NCBI RefSeq assembly: GCF_024713975.1
Contig: NC_091094.1
Location: 22,592,501 to 22,656,500 of the forward strand
Direction of reading: 5' to 3'
DNA length: 64,000 nucleotides
Source of the DNA: Paralichthys olivaceus
Taxonomy: Eukaryota; Chordata; Actinopteri; Pleuronectiformes; Paralichthyidae
Both the position numbers and the translations under genes were made by a program. Under the pieces are notes generated by a model. That model was not told the origin of the DNA and ran no database searches. It saw only the letters and a program-made list of their open reading frames with translations. Position 1 is the stretch's first letter. Every line of letters begins with the position of its first letter. This document shows, piece by piece, positions 1-13,700 of the stretch.

Positions 1-3000
1 TTTAGATTCAGTGGGAACTCTTATCACACCCTCAGTAAACTTTGTTGTTTTCTTGTAACCTCTCATTTTATTTTTTGAGAAGTTAGGGTTTCTCTTTTTT
101 CTGCCGTTAGATCCCAGAACAAAGTACTTCCTGTATCTTGACCACAAAAAGAGCAAACAAGTACATGGGTTCACTTTAGTATAAAGGCTTGCATCCCCTT
201 AAATAGATCCCTTATAAGCACCGTGTCGCCCAATGACAAGCTTCTCTCCCTGACAATCCGACCGCAGCACACAGTTGGTTGTTTCTCAGTTGTTTTAGTG
301 GAGGTTTAACATGGAGAATGAAGACAAAGATGGCCAGAGAATCAAAGAATGGGTGTGTGAACACTGCTCTGCCAAATCCTCAAACTGCGTCGATGGCAGT
401 GATGGTTACGGCTGCACTAAAATCGTCCGAAAAAGAAAAATCATATGGCTTTAGATTTAGCGCAGTGCTTCTGAGAAACATGAGGGAAGAGTTATGACAT
501 ACGGGAGATGTTCACATGACACATTAGTGGGAGAGTGACACACCCAATTCCAAGACTGACTGTTAGACTTCACCAGAGCATATGACACTGCTGCCATATT
601 CTCATGTCAGTGACACCCACAGAAACTTATGAAGAAGGGTGTTGAACAGTGACAACAGGAGTTTCGATTTCAAAAACTGTCATCTGTCTTGTTTTACTTT
701 AGTCAGTCTCTTATTCTTTTGGGGGAAATCTGTATATTTACCAACAATGTAAAGAAAATGTTTTCAACATTTTTATAAGATTTTCCAACTAAATTTCATT
801 GAAATAGATTCCCAGCATTTGCAGGATATATTTTGCTGTTCTCACTTTTTGGGACACCATAAAATCTTAACATTTCCAAACCACTACAAGGAACATGCTT
901 TTGTTACCCAACAACAGCAGTAGTTGTTTATTTTCTCATCTGCAGCATTCTTCCCAAAAAACAAAATCCCACTTTGACTTTTCTCAGATGTGAGTATATA
1001 CAGGACAGGCATAGTATGGCCCCTGAAGGGTGGACCTGCTTTCCAGGTTGCACATGCTGTTGTCTGACCCTTAATCAGCGATGCTTTGTCAACAGCAACT
1101 GAGAGCAACAATCATCTGCCCTATAGATAGGTTGTGTACTGGGGTCCGGGGGCTGGGGAAAGGGAAAAGGCTGTCAAGAGGGGAAGAGCCTGAGCTAACC
1201 TCTGTGTCTCGTGTTTCTACTGTGCACTAATAGACGCCTGTCATCATTATGGACAGAAACAGAAGGGCGCCTGCCAGCTGCATGACCCCCATAAAACAGG
1301 ACAGGAAATCCTAGCAGGGAATGAAAGGGAATGAGATCTCTTCTCTTCTCTTCCCTTCTCTTCTCCAATAATCCTTCGTCCACTCTTTGACCTGTCACTT
1401 GTGCTGTAAAACTGCAGTATCTATTGTAGGAAGGAAAGTCAAACTGTTTGCTTGTTTGGTTGCTGAAACATACATGACATGATTGGTCACTTTCACATCA
1501 GCTGAACAGCTCATTTACCTTGTCATGTATGCCTGTAAAACCCTTCTTTTCACCTCTGTCAACAGGCTCAGGCAGTTTTATATTTCTGTCACGCTGGGAA
1601 GAACCTGTATAATTATTACAAACGCTGTTTCACCCTTTGCTCTGCAACCAAAGTCCAGGGTCTGTAATGTAACAGGACTTTGTCACACTTCTCTCAGTAG
1701 TGTCCACTGAAACGTGACAAGCACTTTATCAGAGTGCCTGCCTATCAGATCCCAAAGAGTTCATGCTGAACAAAACGTCCCCAGGAAGCCAGATCCGTTA
1801 TTACAGCCAATAAGATAACAGGACCAGCTTTATTGTAGTTTTGAGGCTACACATTAATCCACTCGGTTGAATGCTGTACAGCCCATCATGTGATAACTTC
1901 AGTCATTACCAGTAGTACAATCATAATTATTGTGGAATGTGGCAACAGGCCTCCCTGCCAGAGCTACGGCAAGAGAAAATAAATACTTCAATGACCAAAA
2001 AAGTCACAATCACATGATTTTATAAAAATATCGTATGTGTCTTTGAGTGAAAACAGCTAGAAAGTGCACGTATGCATTAATATCTATATTTGCATACACA
2101 TGTCTGCGTGTGTGTATGTGTGCAATGCCATGGAGACGTCTTTGTGCTTGTGTGATCACTGCGTGATTCACAGTGTCACAACTGCGTGCAGAAACGACTG
2201 GACATCCTGAGCGGAAACCACAGCCGTCGAAGCTGCGTTTTCCTGCGACATACAACCTAACGCTCTCACAAAGAGTCACTTGACTGGACCCTCATATAGG
2301 AAGTGAAAGAGGAAGCCCCTCGTCCATCCTGTCCACCATCCCAATCTCTGCTCTGTGCTTCACGTGAAGCCACTCTTATAGACGACCACACAGTATGAGA
2401 CACTTTGCTGTTGCAACACAACAGTGAAAGAACTGGTTGGGGCTGGAAACTGCTTGGTACTGAAGGTCAAATGTCTGGTCAGTTGACATTTAGCCACAGA
2501 AGATGAGTGACAATCAATGTAGAATTCACTGATTGATCAGCAGGGTTTGTTTGAAACAAAACAATATTTGCTTAGCTGATCAACTGGTTCTCACTTGGCA
2601 GGCCTTTCCTCTATCTAATCTCAAACAGTTTTTGTGACAGTCAGTCTGAAGCATTTCAACAAGACACTCAGTGTTAAGTCAGCCCAGCTGGACCAAACCA
2701 ATACAGTGCAGGGCAGATGGGTATGATATCACAGATGGAAGTGGTGAGTGTTTGACTGTGGCCTGCGGCTCGAGGCCTCTGCTTGTGTTCATTGGTGTCA
2801 GTGTGCGTAGACTGGCAGCCTACATTCCTCTGCCTGTCCCCACACAATGGTGAGTATCTGCAGCATTCCTCTGTCTGTGTCCGCTGTCTGAGATGCAGCC
2901 AGGCCTTGGCAAGAGCCAGAACTCAGCCAAGAGATTGGCACTATGTTCCACTGATTCAGAAAGACACGTTGGAATGTTTAGCTGAACACCAGAAAGTGTT

Positions 3001-5290
3001 ATTCACTGTGTAAAAATGTGTTATAATTAAATTAAGGGTGAACATTTATTTAATCTTTATTTGTCGCCATGAATTAATAGGTATCTGCAGTAGAGAATTT
3101 AAAATAATGTAGGAGATAATGATGCTTCCACTTTAACCTGCTTAATCATCTCGTTCTGACCTTTTTTTTTGCAATCATTCCCCTTTCTCCATCTGCTAAA
3201 AAAAATGCAAGCATGTCTTTTCTAAACCATTTTCATCGCTCTTTATCCTTCTCCAGCGATTTTGCTGTCTCTCTTGTTCTGATGCCACAGCCGTGCAGAC
3301 ACCTTTCCCTCCTGCTGACTCAGTAGCCAGCCTCAGGCGCTGTGGGCTTGGGGTGTTGGTAGCGGGGAGAGGAGGAGGAGGAGGTTAGGGGGAAGGGGAG
3401 GAGTGGGTGGGGGTGGGGGTGCGAGGCTCCCACATCAGGCCCACCAGCCTATCACATGCGAGGAAAAAGAGCTGGCTAATCGTTTCTACAATGGCACCCT
3501 GCACACTGTCACACCACAAACCGCTCTCCTCGCCAACACTCCTACTGTATTATTCTGCTGTTGCTTGGAAATCCTTATATGAATCCTGCAAGTGCGCAAA
3601 CGTATGAAACTGAACAAACAAATACAGGCTACTAAATATATAATGTTAAATATATATGCAAGTATACATATAGATGCATACCTTGAACTACATTTTCTCC
3701 AGTCTAAGATCTGCAAATGTAAACTGAAGGCAGTTCAGTTTAAAATTATATATAATTCTGGAGATTTTTAATTTATCACAAGGATGCAGTATTTGAATGT
3801 TTAAATTAATTATGCCATTGACAAATCGTGACATGTAAAATGATAATAAAACATTTCTTCTATATCAACTCTTTCACGGATGAATTGTAGTCTTTAGAGC
3901 AGTTATTTGAGTAGGTTTACTGTTAGTTTATTTATGAGAACATTTTTAAAATAGAGGAAACCTCAAATTAGATTGAAGTTGTGCCTTTAAATATAGTCTT
4001 ACACCACAGCAACTGATTAATGACGACTTCCCAGTAACATTAAAATAATTATTCATTGCTATAACCATCTGGTTATTTTCTGCTACATCGTAGATGCTCA
4101 CCAACGCAGTCAGCTACGCCATACGCTCCCAGCACAGCCGGCTGACCTTCAGGGATTGGGCCTGTTTTCAGAAGGAAACTGCTTTTGCACCTGTGGTGAG
4201 ATTTTAGAGCTGCTTTCCCTCAACAGAGGGGTGAGGTCAAAACTGTCAGGGGTCACACTTGAAAAGAGAACCTGGTTTGCAGGCAAAAGCGTGGCGCCAT
4301 TAACCGAGCCACCTGCCCAGCAGAAGTCTCGCAGAGGGGGGAAAGTGAAAAAGTCTCCTGCGACAACAAGAAACTCATCACAGAGGTTATAAACTAATTT
4401 TACAATGTGGCCACTTATCACACATTATCACAGTGGCCTTGGAACTATTACGGTCATCCAAATATTATTGTAGTCCTGAACTGAGAATGATCTGTGTTCA
4501 GGAAACTTGCTAGAGGATTTCAGACAAACATATCAAGTGAAAGGATTCCTGTGGAGCTGGCAGGAGGAACGCGAGCTGTGGTTGTTGTTGCTCTCTTCCT
4601 CTGTTAATGAATGCAGAGGTGATCTGTTTGTCTGAGGAAGAGAGCAGAGGGGAAGCCTGATTTCCACTCCGTTTTATCTGTGCCCCACAGCCCCTGCCAG
4701 TCAGCCCCCTGTGCTTTCACATGCCTGGGTCCCACAGGAAGCAGCACTCCATGAAGGGCAAAGGTCAGAGAAGGGGAGAAAGCCACTCGTCCTTTCATTC
4801 ACCACCAAACTGACAAATACACAACGCTGTGGTTGTTAGTGTTCTTGTGTTTTTTAGCTGTCCAGTAAAAACATAATGACTGATTGTGAGTTTTTGAAAC
4901 TAACACTATGGATTTATTTTCATATTTCATAATACAATTTTAGAATAGAAGTATAGCACAAGCGTTTTTTTGTGGCTGTAGTCCGCAGCGTGCACAAATA
5001 AGTCGGTTTACTTCCTGATTTATGTAAAATATGCACACACTGGCATATTTCAACGCCTTGATTTTATTTGGCTTGCAGAAATATTATGTTGGATGGAGCT
5101 GCTTTTATAGATTTTGTAAGTTCAAGTTTTGGGGATAAAAACATTACAAATGTTGAAGTAGGTCTCATAAGTATAAAAAATTACACTGCTATGGTGGAAA
5201 CTGCAAAGAAAATGGTGCATGTGAGTCATATGTTTTACTGTAAGGACCATTATTTTGTGGAACAGTAATTTGTCAGCAGATGAGACACAG
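1..5290. other. intergenic, no gene recognised
   Basis: Stretch downstream of the Maf gene's 3' end. All open frames here are short, lack family resemblance and have no splice-linked partners. Visible low-complexity patches are a TTCTC-rich run near 1335-1370 and a GGA/GGGT-rich run near 3366-3425. No RNA gene or coding exon could be supported. Distal enhancers are possible, but cannot be called by eye. Confidence 0.6.
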
Positions 5291-5310
5291 TTTTAAAAAG
5301 TCACAATAGG

Positions 5311-5316
5311 TTTATT
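5311..5316 (-). terminator. candidate poly(A) signal of the Maf gene
   Basis: TTTATT on the + strand is AATAAA on the minus strand, about 590 nt beyond the Maf stop codon. It is the first clear hexamer I noticed, so the 3' UTR may span about 5290-5903. A longer 3' UTR with a further signal cannot be excluded. Confidence 0.4.
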
Positions 5317-5903
5317 GATCCATAGTAAATGAAAAACATTAGATGAAAAACAATTTACATAATTGTATATTATATTTAAAAGAAAAGTCAACAAGGAACA
5401 CAGTCTCTGTCCAGCAGAATCAGATTCGTAAAAATAATATGAACGTCATTTGTAGCATCAGTTGTTTTTTTGAGATGTTTTCTATTTTAGGGAAGCTGAA
5501 CACAAAATATAATTTGAGCTTCAAAAACCAAGCAAAGCAAAGAAAAAAAAAATCACCAAAACAAAATTTGAGCTGTAACTGAAGCTGAATGATTAAATTC
5601 ATATATTCATAAAAGGGAATATTCTCTGATTTCAAGTATCTCCTTTCAGACAAACTGCAGATATGTCTGTGTAAAATAAAAACATCTCACACATGTCCTG
5701 CATGCATGCTTCATACTAATTTACTATTCAGACCGTGTTGCCTGGTTGTATCTATGAGGCTACAATAATTTCAGTGACAGCCTTTTGTCCAACATGAATT
5801 AAAACTCGATGCATCCACGGGGCTGTGTGTCAAGGAGCAGGGCAGCTGTCAACATAAATGCCTCCCTGTGGAAAAGACTCAGTTCTGCAGGAAAGGAACA
5901 AAC

Positions 5904-6890
5904 TCACATTAAATACTCGGGTGAGGAAGGGTTGTCACTGGTGGACCCTGTTTCGTGGTAGCAGTTGGCACCGGACAGTTTCTCACATTTCATTTTATAT
6001 GCGTCCCTCTCCCGCATCAGTCTGTTGAGTTCGTGTTTGAGCTGCTCGACCTGTGACACCAGGCTGGTCTTTTCATGCTCCAGGACGTGTTTCTGCTGGA
6101 CGCGCTTGTAGCGGCAGGACTGTGCGTAACCTCTGTTTTTCAGGGTCCGGCGCTTCTGCTTCAGACGCATCACCTCGTCCTTGCCGAGGCCTCTGAGGAG
6201 TCGGTTCAGCTCCCTGACGGACATGGACACCAGCTGGTCGTCTGAGAAGTGGACGTCGGCGTTGGATCGCCTGTCGTGGCGGCTGTGCGGCTGCTGGAGG
6301 TGATGGTGCGCACCGTAGACCTGCGGGTCCTCGGGCGACTGGGGGTCCGCGCCCTCCAGCTCGTCTTTGAGATAGGGGTCTTGGCAGTGGCTACCGGGTA
6401 TGCTTTGCATGTCGGGGTGACCTGTCAGTCCCGGATAGTGCTGGACAGACTCGTTCAGGTTGCCGTACCCTTCGTATTCGGCTTGGAAAGGTGGCGGATG
6501 GTGGCCGTGGGGCGCAGCCGGGTGTCCCTGCTGCGCCGTGGCGCCGATGAGGGCCTCCACTGCGTCCTCGGGTGTAAGGCCAAACGCTTGTGGGTACATT
6601 TGCTGGGGGTAACCCCCGTTGTTAGGTATCCAGAACTGCTCACCCCCGGGGTTATTTCTCTGCTCGTTTGGATTGAGGTTTGGCGAGGAGGGCACCGAGT
6701 TGCAAGGGGTGCTGCCGGGGGTAGAGGAGACAGAGTCTGGTCTCTGGAGCTGGTTGCACGGCCCGATGAAGGAGCGGTCCACCCCCTGCATCGCCTCCTT
6801 CTTTACACCGAACTTCATTAGGTCGAAGTCGCTGACGAAATCCATGGGTGTTTTCTGCAGTCCCAAATGTGAATGCGCCTCGGCGGTCAT
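5904..6890 (-). CDS. mafb: large Maf bZIP transcription factor, MafB type
   Basis: Intronless 328-aa protein. The N-terminus carries the large-Maf transactivation block ([15 protein letters not shown], about residues 18-32), including a VKKE sumoylation-type motif. A Ser/Thr-Pro cluster follows ([16 protein letters not shown]), which in Maf proteins is phosphorylated by GSK3. A His/Pro-rich linker leads to the extended homology region, the basic region ([18 protein letters not shown]) and a leucine zipper ending in [15 protein letters not shown] favours MafB over c-Maf and MafA, which have FKRVQQRH. The family binds MARE sites as dimers in the nucleus; MafB acts in hindbrain, myeloid and lens development. 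Length is close to MafB (about 323 aa). Teleosts have two mafb copies; which one this is cannot be told here. Confidence 0.93.
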   Translation of the reverse strand: MTAEAHSHLGLQKTPMDFVSDFDLMKFGVKKEAMQGVDRSFIGPCNQLQRPDSVSSTPGSTPCNSVPSSPNLNPNEQRNNPGGEQFWIPNNGGYPQQMYPQAFGLTPEDAVEALIGATAQQGHPAAPHGHHPPPFQAEYEGYGNLNESVQHYPGLTGHPDMQSIPGSHCQDPYLKDELEGADPQSPEDPQVYGAHHHLQQPHSRHDRRSNADVHFSDDQLVSMSVRELNRLLRGLGKDEVMRLKQKRRTLKNRGYAQSCRYKRVQQKHVLEHEKTSLVSQVEQLKHELNRLMRERDAYKMKCEKLSGANCYHETGSTSDNPSSPEYLM

Positions 6891-7162
6891 GTTAAATCAC
6901 AGAGCTCCAGAAGTCCACTGCTTTTTCATGCAGTCAGCGAAGGTGCACTCACTTTGGAAAAAATGCAGTAATTCCGAAGTTCGATTTCAGCTCAGGAGGA
7001 ATAAAACGACATGCGAGCGGAAAAAAACGCTCCACAGCCTGTCAAATTGTGCCGAGTGGACACTCTGCAGCGCGCAGCCCTCTCGACGTCAGGAGCCACA
7101 AAGTAAAAAGTCCACTGATGCTCTGGCTGTTCAGGAGGAGCGCACTTATTTCATAAAGCTGC

Positions 7163-7242
7163 ATTTGCATGATGTCACGCCTTCCAGACTACACCTCCAC
7201 GCTGCTCTCCAATGAAAACACGGTAACGAGGATGATTTGCAT
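7163..7242 (-). promoter_or_regulatory. two octamer (ATGCAAAT) motifs upstream of the Maf gene
   Basis: ATTTGCAT occurs at 7163-7170 and again at 7235-7242, so both read ATGCAAAT toward the Maf gene, 270-350 bp before its ATG. This is the consensus POU/Oct site. Function is inferred from motif and position only. No TATA box on the minus strand was seen between 6891 and 7400. Confidence 0.35.
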
Positions 7243-8690
7243 AAAGGCTGCTGCAAGTCTATCTCCACGAGCTGCTCGCGAGGATCGTTTGACCGAAACC
7301 TATAAATGCACAGAGGCTCACATTCTCTTTCCTAAAGCGTTTTCTCTTATTTCACCGGTCCTCAGTGTTTTACACGATAGTATATTTATCTAGAAGTTGT
7401 TTTTCAATTTCCAAAGGTCCAGTCAAATTTTTGTTTTGTTATTTTAAGTGAATTCACAGTAAATGTATAGGGTTCATTAGTTTGCCACAAATCTATATGT
7501 ATTATCATCATCATTATTATTTTTGTTTTATAATTAAATACAATTGGGATTGTTGTTTGACTCCCATTTGTTTTATATGTATTTGTATTATCTGTGGTGA
7601 TAAACAGGCTGCCACGACTACAATATTTCACGTCAACAACAGAAACCAGGCTGCAAGACAAATCATTTCACACCTACTGCGTTTGAGTGTGTCCCTTCCT
7701 TAGTCAGCAGGTAAATACTGACACCTTGTGGCCGCCAGTCCACAATACAGGAGTCTCTGAAGCCTACACCATAGCAGTAACTGCAAGTGGGAGAAATTGT
7801 ATTTGTTTAGCCAAGCTTATCTTTGATGAATGAACAAATTGAGCATTCACCAGAAGTCACTGTCATCACATCACAGGGCCCTCTTGCTCCCTCCATGTTC
7901 GGTTTTCCTTCATTTTAATTATATCATTATTACTTTGAATGTATAAATATAGATTTCTCTAACCGCTCTGTCATCCCTGTTTTCACAGTTCTGATGTGAT
8001 GACCTCTGTAGCTCTGTAGGACTACATACTGTGTGAAACGTGTGTGGGAGAGTCTTTTGACACTTGTTGATTTTACAGCAGTCGACCCTGAGCCCCAACA
8101 GCCACAGAAGCGGCTACAGGTTTTATCAGAGCAGCTCAGCAGCACAGCTCTGACACCTTAAACATTTGTGACATGTTTCAGGCCCCCCTCCATATCAGGG
8201 TCTCCTGTGTGATTCAGGGTTGTCACCACCAGTGGTGAGTAGAGGCGACAAAATTGTACCGGATCTCAAATAGTTAAGCAGCCTTCCTGCCCTGAGGTGA
8301 CCCTCTCGGGCAGTGCTTACTCCAAACATAGTGAAGGCCTCACAGACAAGAGAGAGGACTCCAGCCAAAACCAATAGGAATTGCTGCTTGAGAATTGCGA
8401 GGAATTGTTTTGTGCAGCTCTCGATGATGGGAAGAGCGGAAAAGAGGAGACAGTGTGACTGAGTGAGGATGGCTCAGGGACATACACTAGGATGTGTGCC
8501 AGCAGGGCAAGGTCACGGTATGTGGTATAACTTATGTTAATGATACGATGCTAACAGCCTAAGTGCACATCACCAGCAGACAGAAGATCATATTTCACCA
8601 CAACACGCTTGTGCAAAAACAGTCACACCTCCTACACAAAGCTTTATTTCCATACACCAGCCTATAACCAGACACCTTTGTCCATACAAC

Positions 8691-8960
8691 CAGTGGTGGG
8701 ATGGAACAAAGTACTATTGTTTTGTTACTGTACTTCATTTTTCATGTATTTATTTTTTTAGGCACGTTTGACTTTTTTTCAACTGCATATATCAACAAAT
8801 ATCTGTACTTTCTACTCCACTATTTTTTTTACAAAGCATTGCATTAGTTGTTCATATTTTTATAAAGTATATTTCAAGGAAAAGCAATACTTTACACAAG
8901 TATAAAAGTCAATGTGGTACTTTGACTCTTACCTGAGTACATTTGTTGTCTATTTCTTTG
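8691..8960 (+). repeat. dispersed fish repeat, AGTAC-rich family
   Basis: Begins CAGTGGTGGGATGGAACAAA and runs through AGTACT, TACTTCA and TCTACTCCACT phrases to CTGAGTACATTTG. This pattern is familiar from a high-copy repeat in percomorph genomes. Diverged copy; the family name is not known to me and the ends are approximate. Confidence 0.5.
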
Positions 8961-9094
8961 TATTTGAGTAAAATACACCAACCTGTAACGTTTGCATATG
9001 ACCAATATAGTGAGCTAATGTTAGGTCATTATCTAAACATCAACAGCTCAATAAGCTCGGATAAGACATGTGGTAAATGTTACGTGGTCTGTAT

Positions 9095-9285
9095 TTACAT
9101 AGAGATATTCTTAATGATCGCTCAAAGCGCTTTACAGTACCCATCCACATACACACACTTTTTCTATGTCAGCCTTTAGTATCTTGCCAAACAACACTTC
9201 CGCATGTGGAATGGGGAAGACTGGGATAGAACCACCTCTCTGTTAAAAGACAACCCGCTCTACACCCTGAGCCACAGCCGCCCCA
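9095..9285 (-). repeat. dispersed fish repeat ending in AGCCACAGCCGCCCC
   Basis: Contains CTCAAAGCGCTTTACAGTAC, a block of CACATACACACAC, GGGATAGAACCACC and GAGCCACAGCCGCCCC. These are hallmark phrases of a common interspersed element in fish. Related pieces lie at about 20735-20865, 53340-53590 and, in the opposite orientation, 55450-55545. The strand given is a guess. Confidence 0.55.
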
Positions 9286-10763
9286 CAATCCACAAAATCT
9301 ATGTACCTGGTAATTTAAGGATAATCCAGCAAGGATGGAAATACTGTTTATTTTTGTCAATAAATACCACAGAAAGATGAAAAATCTACTATGCATCAGT
9401 CTCCAAATCCGTCCATCCTTCCTCTGTCTGTAGCGTTGAGCCCAAAAGCTTATTTGTCCCTAATAAAGGTTGTCACAGATATAAGCTTCCATTTTTAAAA
9501 CAGCGGGGCACTGTGGTCATCAGAGAATGTTACTTAATCATGAATAAAGAGTTTATTTGTTTGAGAGTATTTTCAACAGTAAGACAGTGTATGTGGGACT
9601 AAGATACAATAAACAACAGTGTGTGTGTGTGTGTGATGAGGACACACACAGACCCTGTATAAAGGTAAGTCCCATTCATGTGTCCTTAATAGCTGAACTA
9701 CAGTATATTTGGCTACATAGAAAACACTTGATAGTAGGATCAATTTATTTCCTGTTTTAGTCTGTTAATAGGATTTATTGACAATAACAAAAATACAGAA
9801 TATCACTTAAAGTGTCCTTTAAGGTTAGAGCTAAAGTTGGGCTGTAGTTCTTACAGTTCTATTGAACCAAGATTGACATGCAGCCTGAGCGGAGGTGCTG
9901 CTTGAGAGGTTGACCTTAAGACAGAAGGCTTTTTTTGTATTCACGAGGCACACTTACGTAACCTGCGCTGTCACTGGTTACAACACTGACTCTGAGAATA
10001 AACACCACACAACGAGTACTGTCACTGACATGACATTCTGCTGCCGAAAGAAAAAAATCATACAATGCCGCCTTATTTTCCACTTTTAATGTGACCATAT
10101 TCAGATTTGTCTGGCGCTGACAGGCTGACACACAACAGTGTCTTTTACAAAGCTGTGACTCCCTGTAACAACCTGGATAATCCCGGGATCTGTTTTTGAC
10201 ATTTTCAGAAATAATTGCACAAATTTTCTGAAGTAATTTCTGTGCAGAGTCTTACACTAAAACAAACAAACAAACCCTTCAAACCCAGTGTCAGAAAGCC
10301 CAGCCTACATCAATGCATCCATTAACTGACTGTCACTGGCTAATTAGCACCATGAAGGCAATCATCAAAGGGCTATCATGTGGATTTCAACAGTCTTTCA
10401 TTTGATGCTTTCAAGATGATAAGACATGAAAGTGGACAACAGGGCGACGTCTAGGACGCCATAGTACGTACTGTTACAAAAGCCCAGAAGAAAAATTGAG
10501 TGACCGCTTCAGATAAGAAAAAATAGAAAAAGATGAATTTAAACATTGAAGTTACGGGACAGTGTTCAACCAGGATAACTAGATTCTGTGGTATCACGTA
10601 TCTCAGCAGAGAGGCAACACATACGTTCATCTCTCTTTTTGTATACACAACATCTATCCCACATGACAACAGGGCTCTGTGTGTTTCCGAGGCTATTTTG
10701 TAAACACAAAGGGGCACAACTAAAAGTGATTTTCACTTACTCTCTCATCCAGAGATAACAAAC

Positions 10764-13700
10764 ATGGAGCGAACAAGTAGCATTAGGAGAAAAGCCATGG
10801 GTAGACAACACAAGGCTGAAGTCATGATTGCTGGAGAACAACTCAGGTATGAGCAGAGGGGGAAGAGGAACTGAAAATATAAACATGTAAAATGTGTAAA
10901 ATTCTAATTTGAGATTTGAAATTTAAATTCACACGTGTGGCTGTTGTTAAATTAATATTATGGTGAATTTGAACTTAATTTCAAGGTTGAGACTTCACGA
11001 TGGAAAACAGATCAAGGAGCGACGCTACCACCTGCGCACGTATCCCAACTGTTTCGTCGCACAGGAGCTAATAGACTGGCTGGTGGGCCATAAGGAAGCT
11101 CCAGATAGAGCAACAGCTGTCTGTCTCATGCAGTACCTCATGGACAATGACATTGTTCATCACGGTAAGAGGGGGCAAAGAGCTGCAGCAAAGAGAAATC
11201 TATATCTGATTCTATACATTTTAGACACAGTACAACTTTCAGGTGTTATTTGAAACTTTGTGTTTACTTTTCTTAGTCTGTGATAAGAGGTCATTGTTCA
11301 AGGATGCCAAACTGCTGTACCGTTTCCGGAAGGATGATGGCACTATTCCCTTCAATTTAGAAGTTAAGATCTTCATGAGAGGACAACGGCTGTATGAACA
11401 GTAAGAGCTGCTGTGTTTGAGCTGGAAGTCGTTATGTCAGTCATACTAATGATCACATAGACACAAGAGCCCGGCCGATATTCATTTTAGGGGCGGATAG
11501 AAAGACTCTTATTAGGGAGTAAAATATTTTCTGATACTGATGACCCTTATGACAGAGAAATGTTATTAAGGCTAGATATTTTACAGTTTTACCATAAAAT
11601 CTAATATAAATAACTGGACATAAAAGAAAACACAAATACAATCAATATAAAGCTTAAATTGAGAAAATTAACCTTTTTTCATAGGATGTAAACGTAAAGT
11701 GTATATGCACATCTTTTATAAATAGTTCATGCTGTAAGATAAAGGTTTTCATTTTTGGGCACATCTGCAAAGATAAATGCCGATATGTCATATATGGGTC
11801 GGGCTCTAATACATAACGATATGATTAAAAAATCCCACCTTGCAAGATTTTCAAAGTTTGTTCAATGTTATGAGAAACCTGACCTGTGTTTTTGTGACTG
11901 TTGCGTCAGCCTCATAGGGGAGAAGAACTCCATTCTGCAGCTGAGAGAGGAGCATGGTGTTGCATATCGGCGTGCCTTTCCTGGCTGCCAGCTGATTGAC
12001 TGGCTCCTTCAGAACGGAGAAGCAGAAAGCCGGCGTCGGGGCGTGGAGTTGTGCCGTGCATTGCAGGAGCATGGAATCATTCAGCATGGTGAGGACAGCA
12101 ATAATTTAAACTTTGATGTATGATAGTAGAATATGAGCAGGCCATCAGTGGCTGCAAGCAGTGGGTGGCCAACTTGGAGTTTAGCAATCTAAAGCAAAAA
12201 CTGTGGAAAATCATGTAATTCTTGTTTAATGTTTCACTGCATCTTTGTGCTCTCTCTGTCTCCCTCTCTCACTCCAACCAGTGGCAAATAAACATGACTT
12301 CTTCGACAGTGGACTACTCTATCAGTTCTGCATCAATTTTCGCCGCAGACGCCGACTATCTGAACTTTTAAATGAAGGTGAGCAAGACGACGACACTGAA
12401 AGTGTGGCGGTGTCGACACAACAAGACAACCACTCGGACAGTCCATTTGTTGTGCGCAAAAACCCACCCCAGGAGGGCAACAGTGCTTTCCACTATGGTA
12501 AAAAAATACATCTCTACACTCTTTGTGAACAATAATTACAGCATGGTAACTTCACTACTGATTCAATTATAGTGGGGTCAAGTACAGACCTGAAACCAGC
12601 GCAGGGTGGGCGCAGGGGAAGCTTGAATTCCCTTCAGCTTCACTCTGCTGGATTTCCACCTCTGGCCCAGTTATCCTCCGCCTCAGTGGTGAGATGTAAC
12701 CCTAAATCAGGCAAGTGCATAGTTCATATTCATCTGATTACTACTTTAGTATATTCATACTTTCTTGTGAAAGCGTATAAACGAAAACTTTTCATGATTT
12801 TACAGTCCTTAAAAGACATTTCACATGTGAAGAATTATTGGCGCCTGGTGCTCCCTTCATCAAGAAAGTGTTGACGGTGAGTTGCTGAGCTGTTTATGAA
12901 CAATTTTATTGCATTATTTCCATTTAACCTGGACATTTTTCCCTTTAATGTCTAAAAGTGGGTATACCATTACGTATTATATACTCTCTGTTTACAGTAC
13001 ATTATAATTTGCCATGTCTGTGGTATTTTCTATTATCAGTACCTGCAATTTCATCCAATATGCGCAATAATCCTTGTGTCTGTTTACATCGAATTTAACT
13101 ATTTATTCAACATGTAATTTCATTCAGTTACCTGCAATATCCTAATGTCTGTTTGTACCATAGTTATCTACTCACTCTTTTACTTATATTATAACTACTT
13201 TAGACAGCTTTTATACATACTCAGCAAACCATAGCGATTGTATTTGTGAGCTAGTTGCAAAATCATTTTACTTCTTTCAACTGTCCACTTGTTTAGTGTG
13301 TGATGTGAATGACAATAAAGTGAATCTTAAAGTCTAAATTACTATGATGGAATCCTTCTGAGCTTAAGCTTTTGCCAACAGGTTCAGTGATATTTAAAAA
13401 TAAAATCATTCTCATTTATCCCCTGCTTACAACCAAGAAGAGACACACTACGCGTCTTCGTAGACATTATTTCATCCATGTGAACAAATAAAGTTGTATC
13501 TGACTACGTCCAAACTATACAGAATCCATTTGATTCCCCCTGAATGTGTGACGTCTCTCTCACCATGATCACAGGTGATAGGAGACCCCCTGGGCTGGGG
13601 CTTTGTCGTCAGAGGCAGGGCTCCCTGTTATGTTCAGGCCGTTGATCATGGAAGTCCAGCAGCAGCTGCTGGAGTGAAGGTTAGAAACATGTACACACGT

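Larger units (their letters stand above)
7400..10740. other. intergenic, repeats only
   Basis: AT-rich spacer between the divergently transcribed Maf and DEPTOR-like genes. It contains two dispersed fish repeats (listed separately) and a short GT microsatellite near 9619-9635. Open frames here are short and show no family features. Confidence 0.5.

Noticed and set aside
6249-7215. Two open frames of 190-198 codons on the + strand over the Maf gene
   Set aside because: Shadows of the GC-rich Maf coding exon and its 5' region; no family resemblance.
12905-13330. AT-rich block in deptor intron 7 ending GTGAATGACAATAAAGTGAATC
   Set aside because: Looks like the tail of a dispersed element, but the match was too vague to assign.
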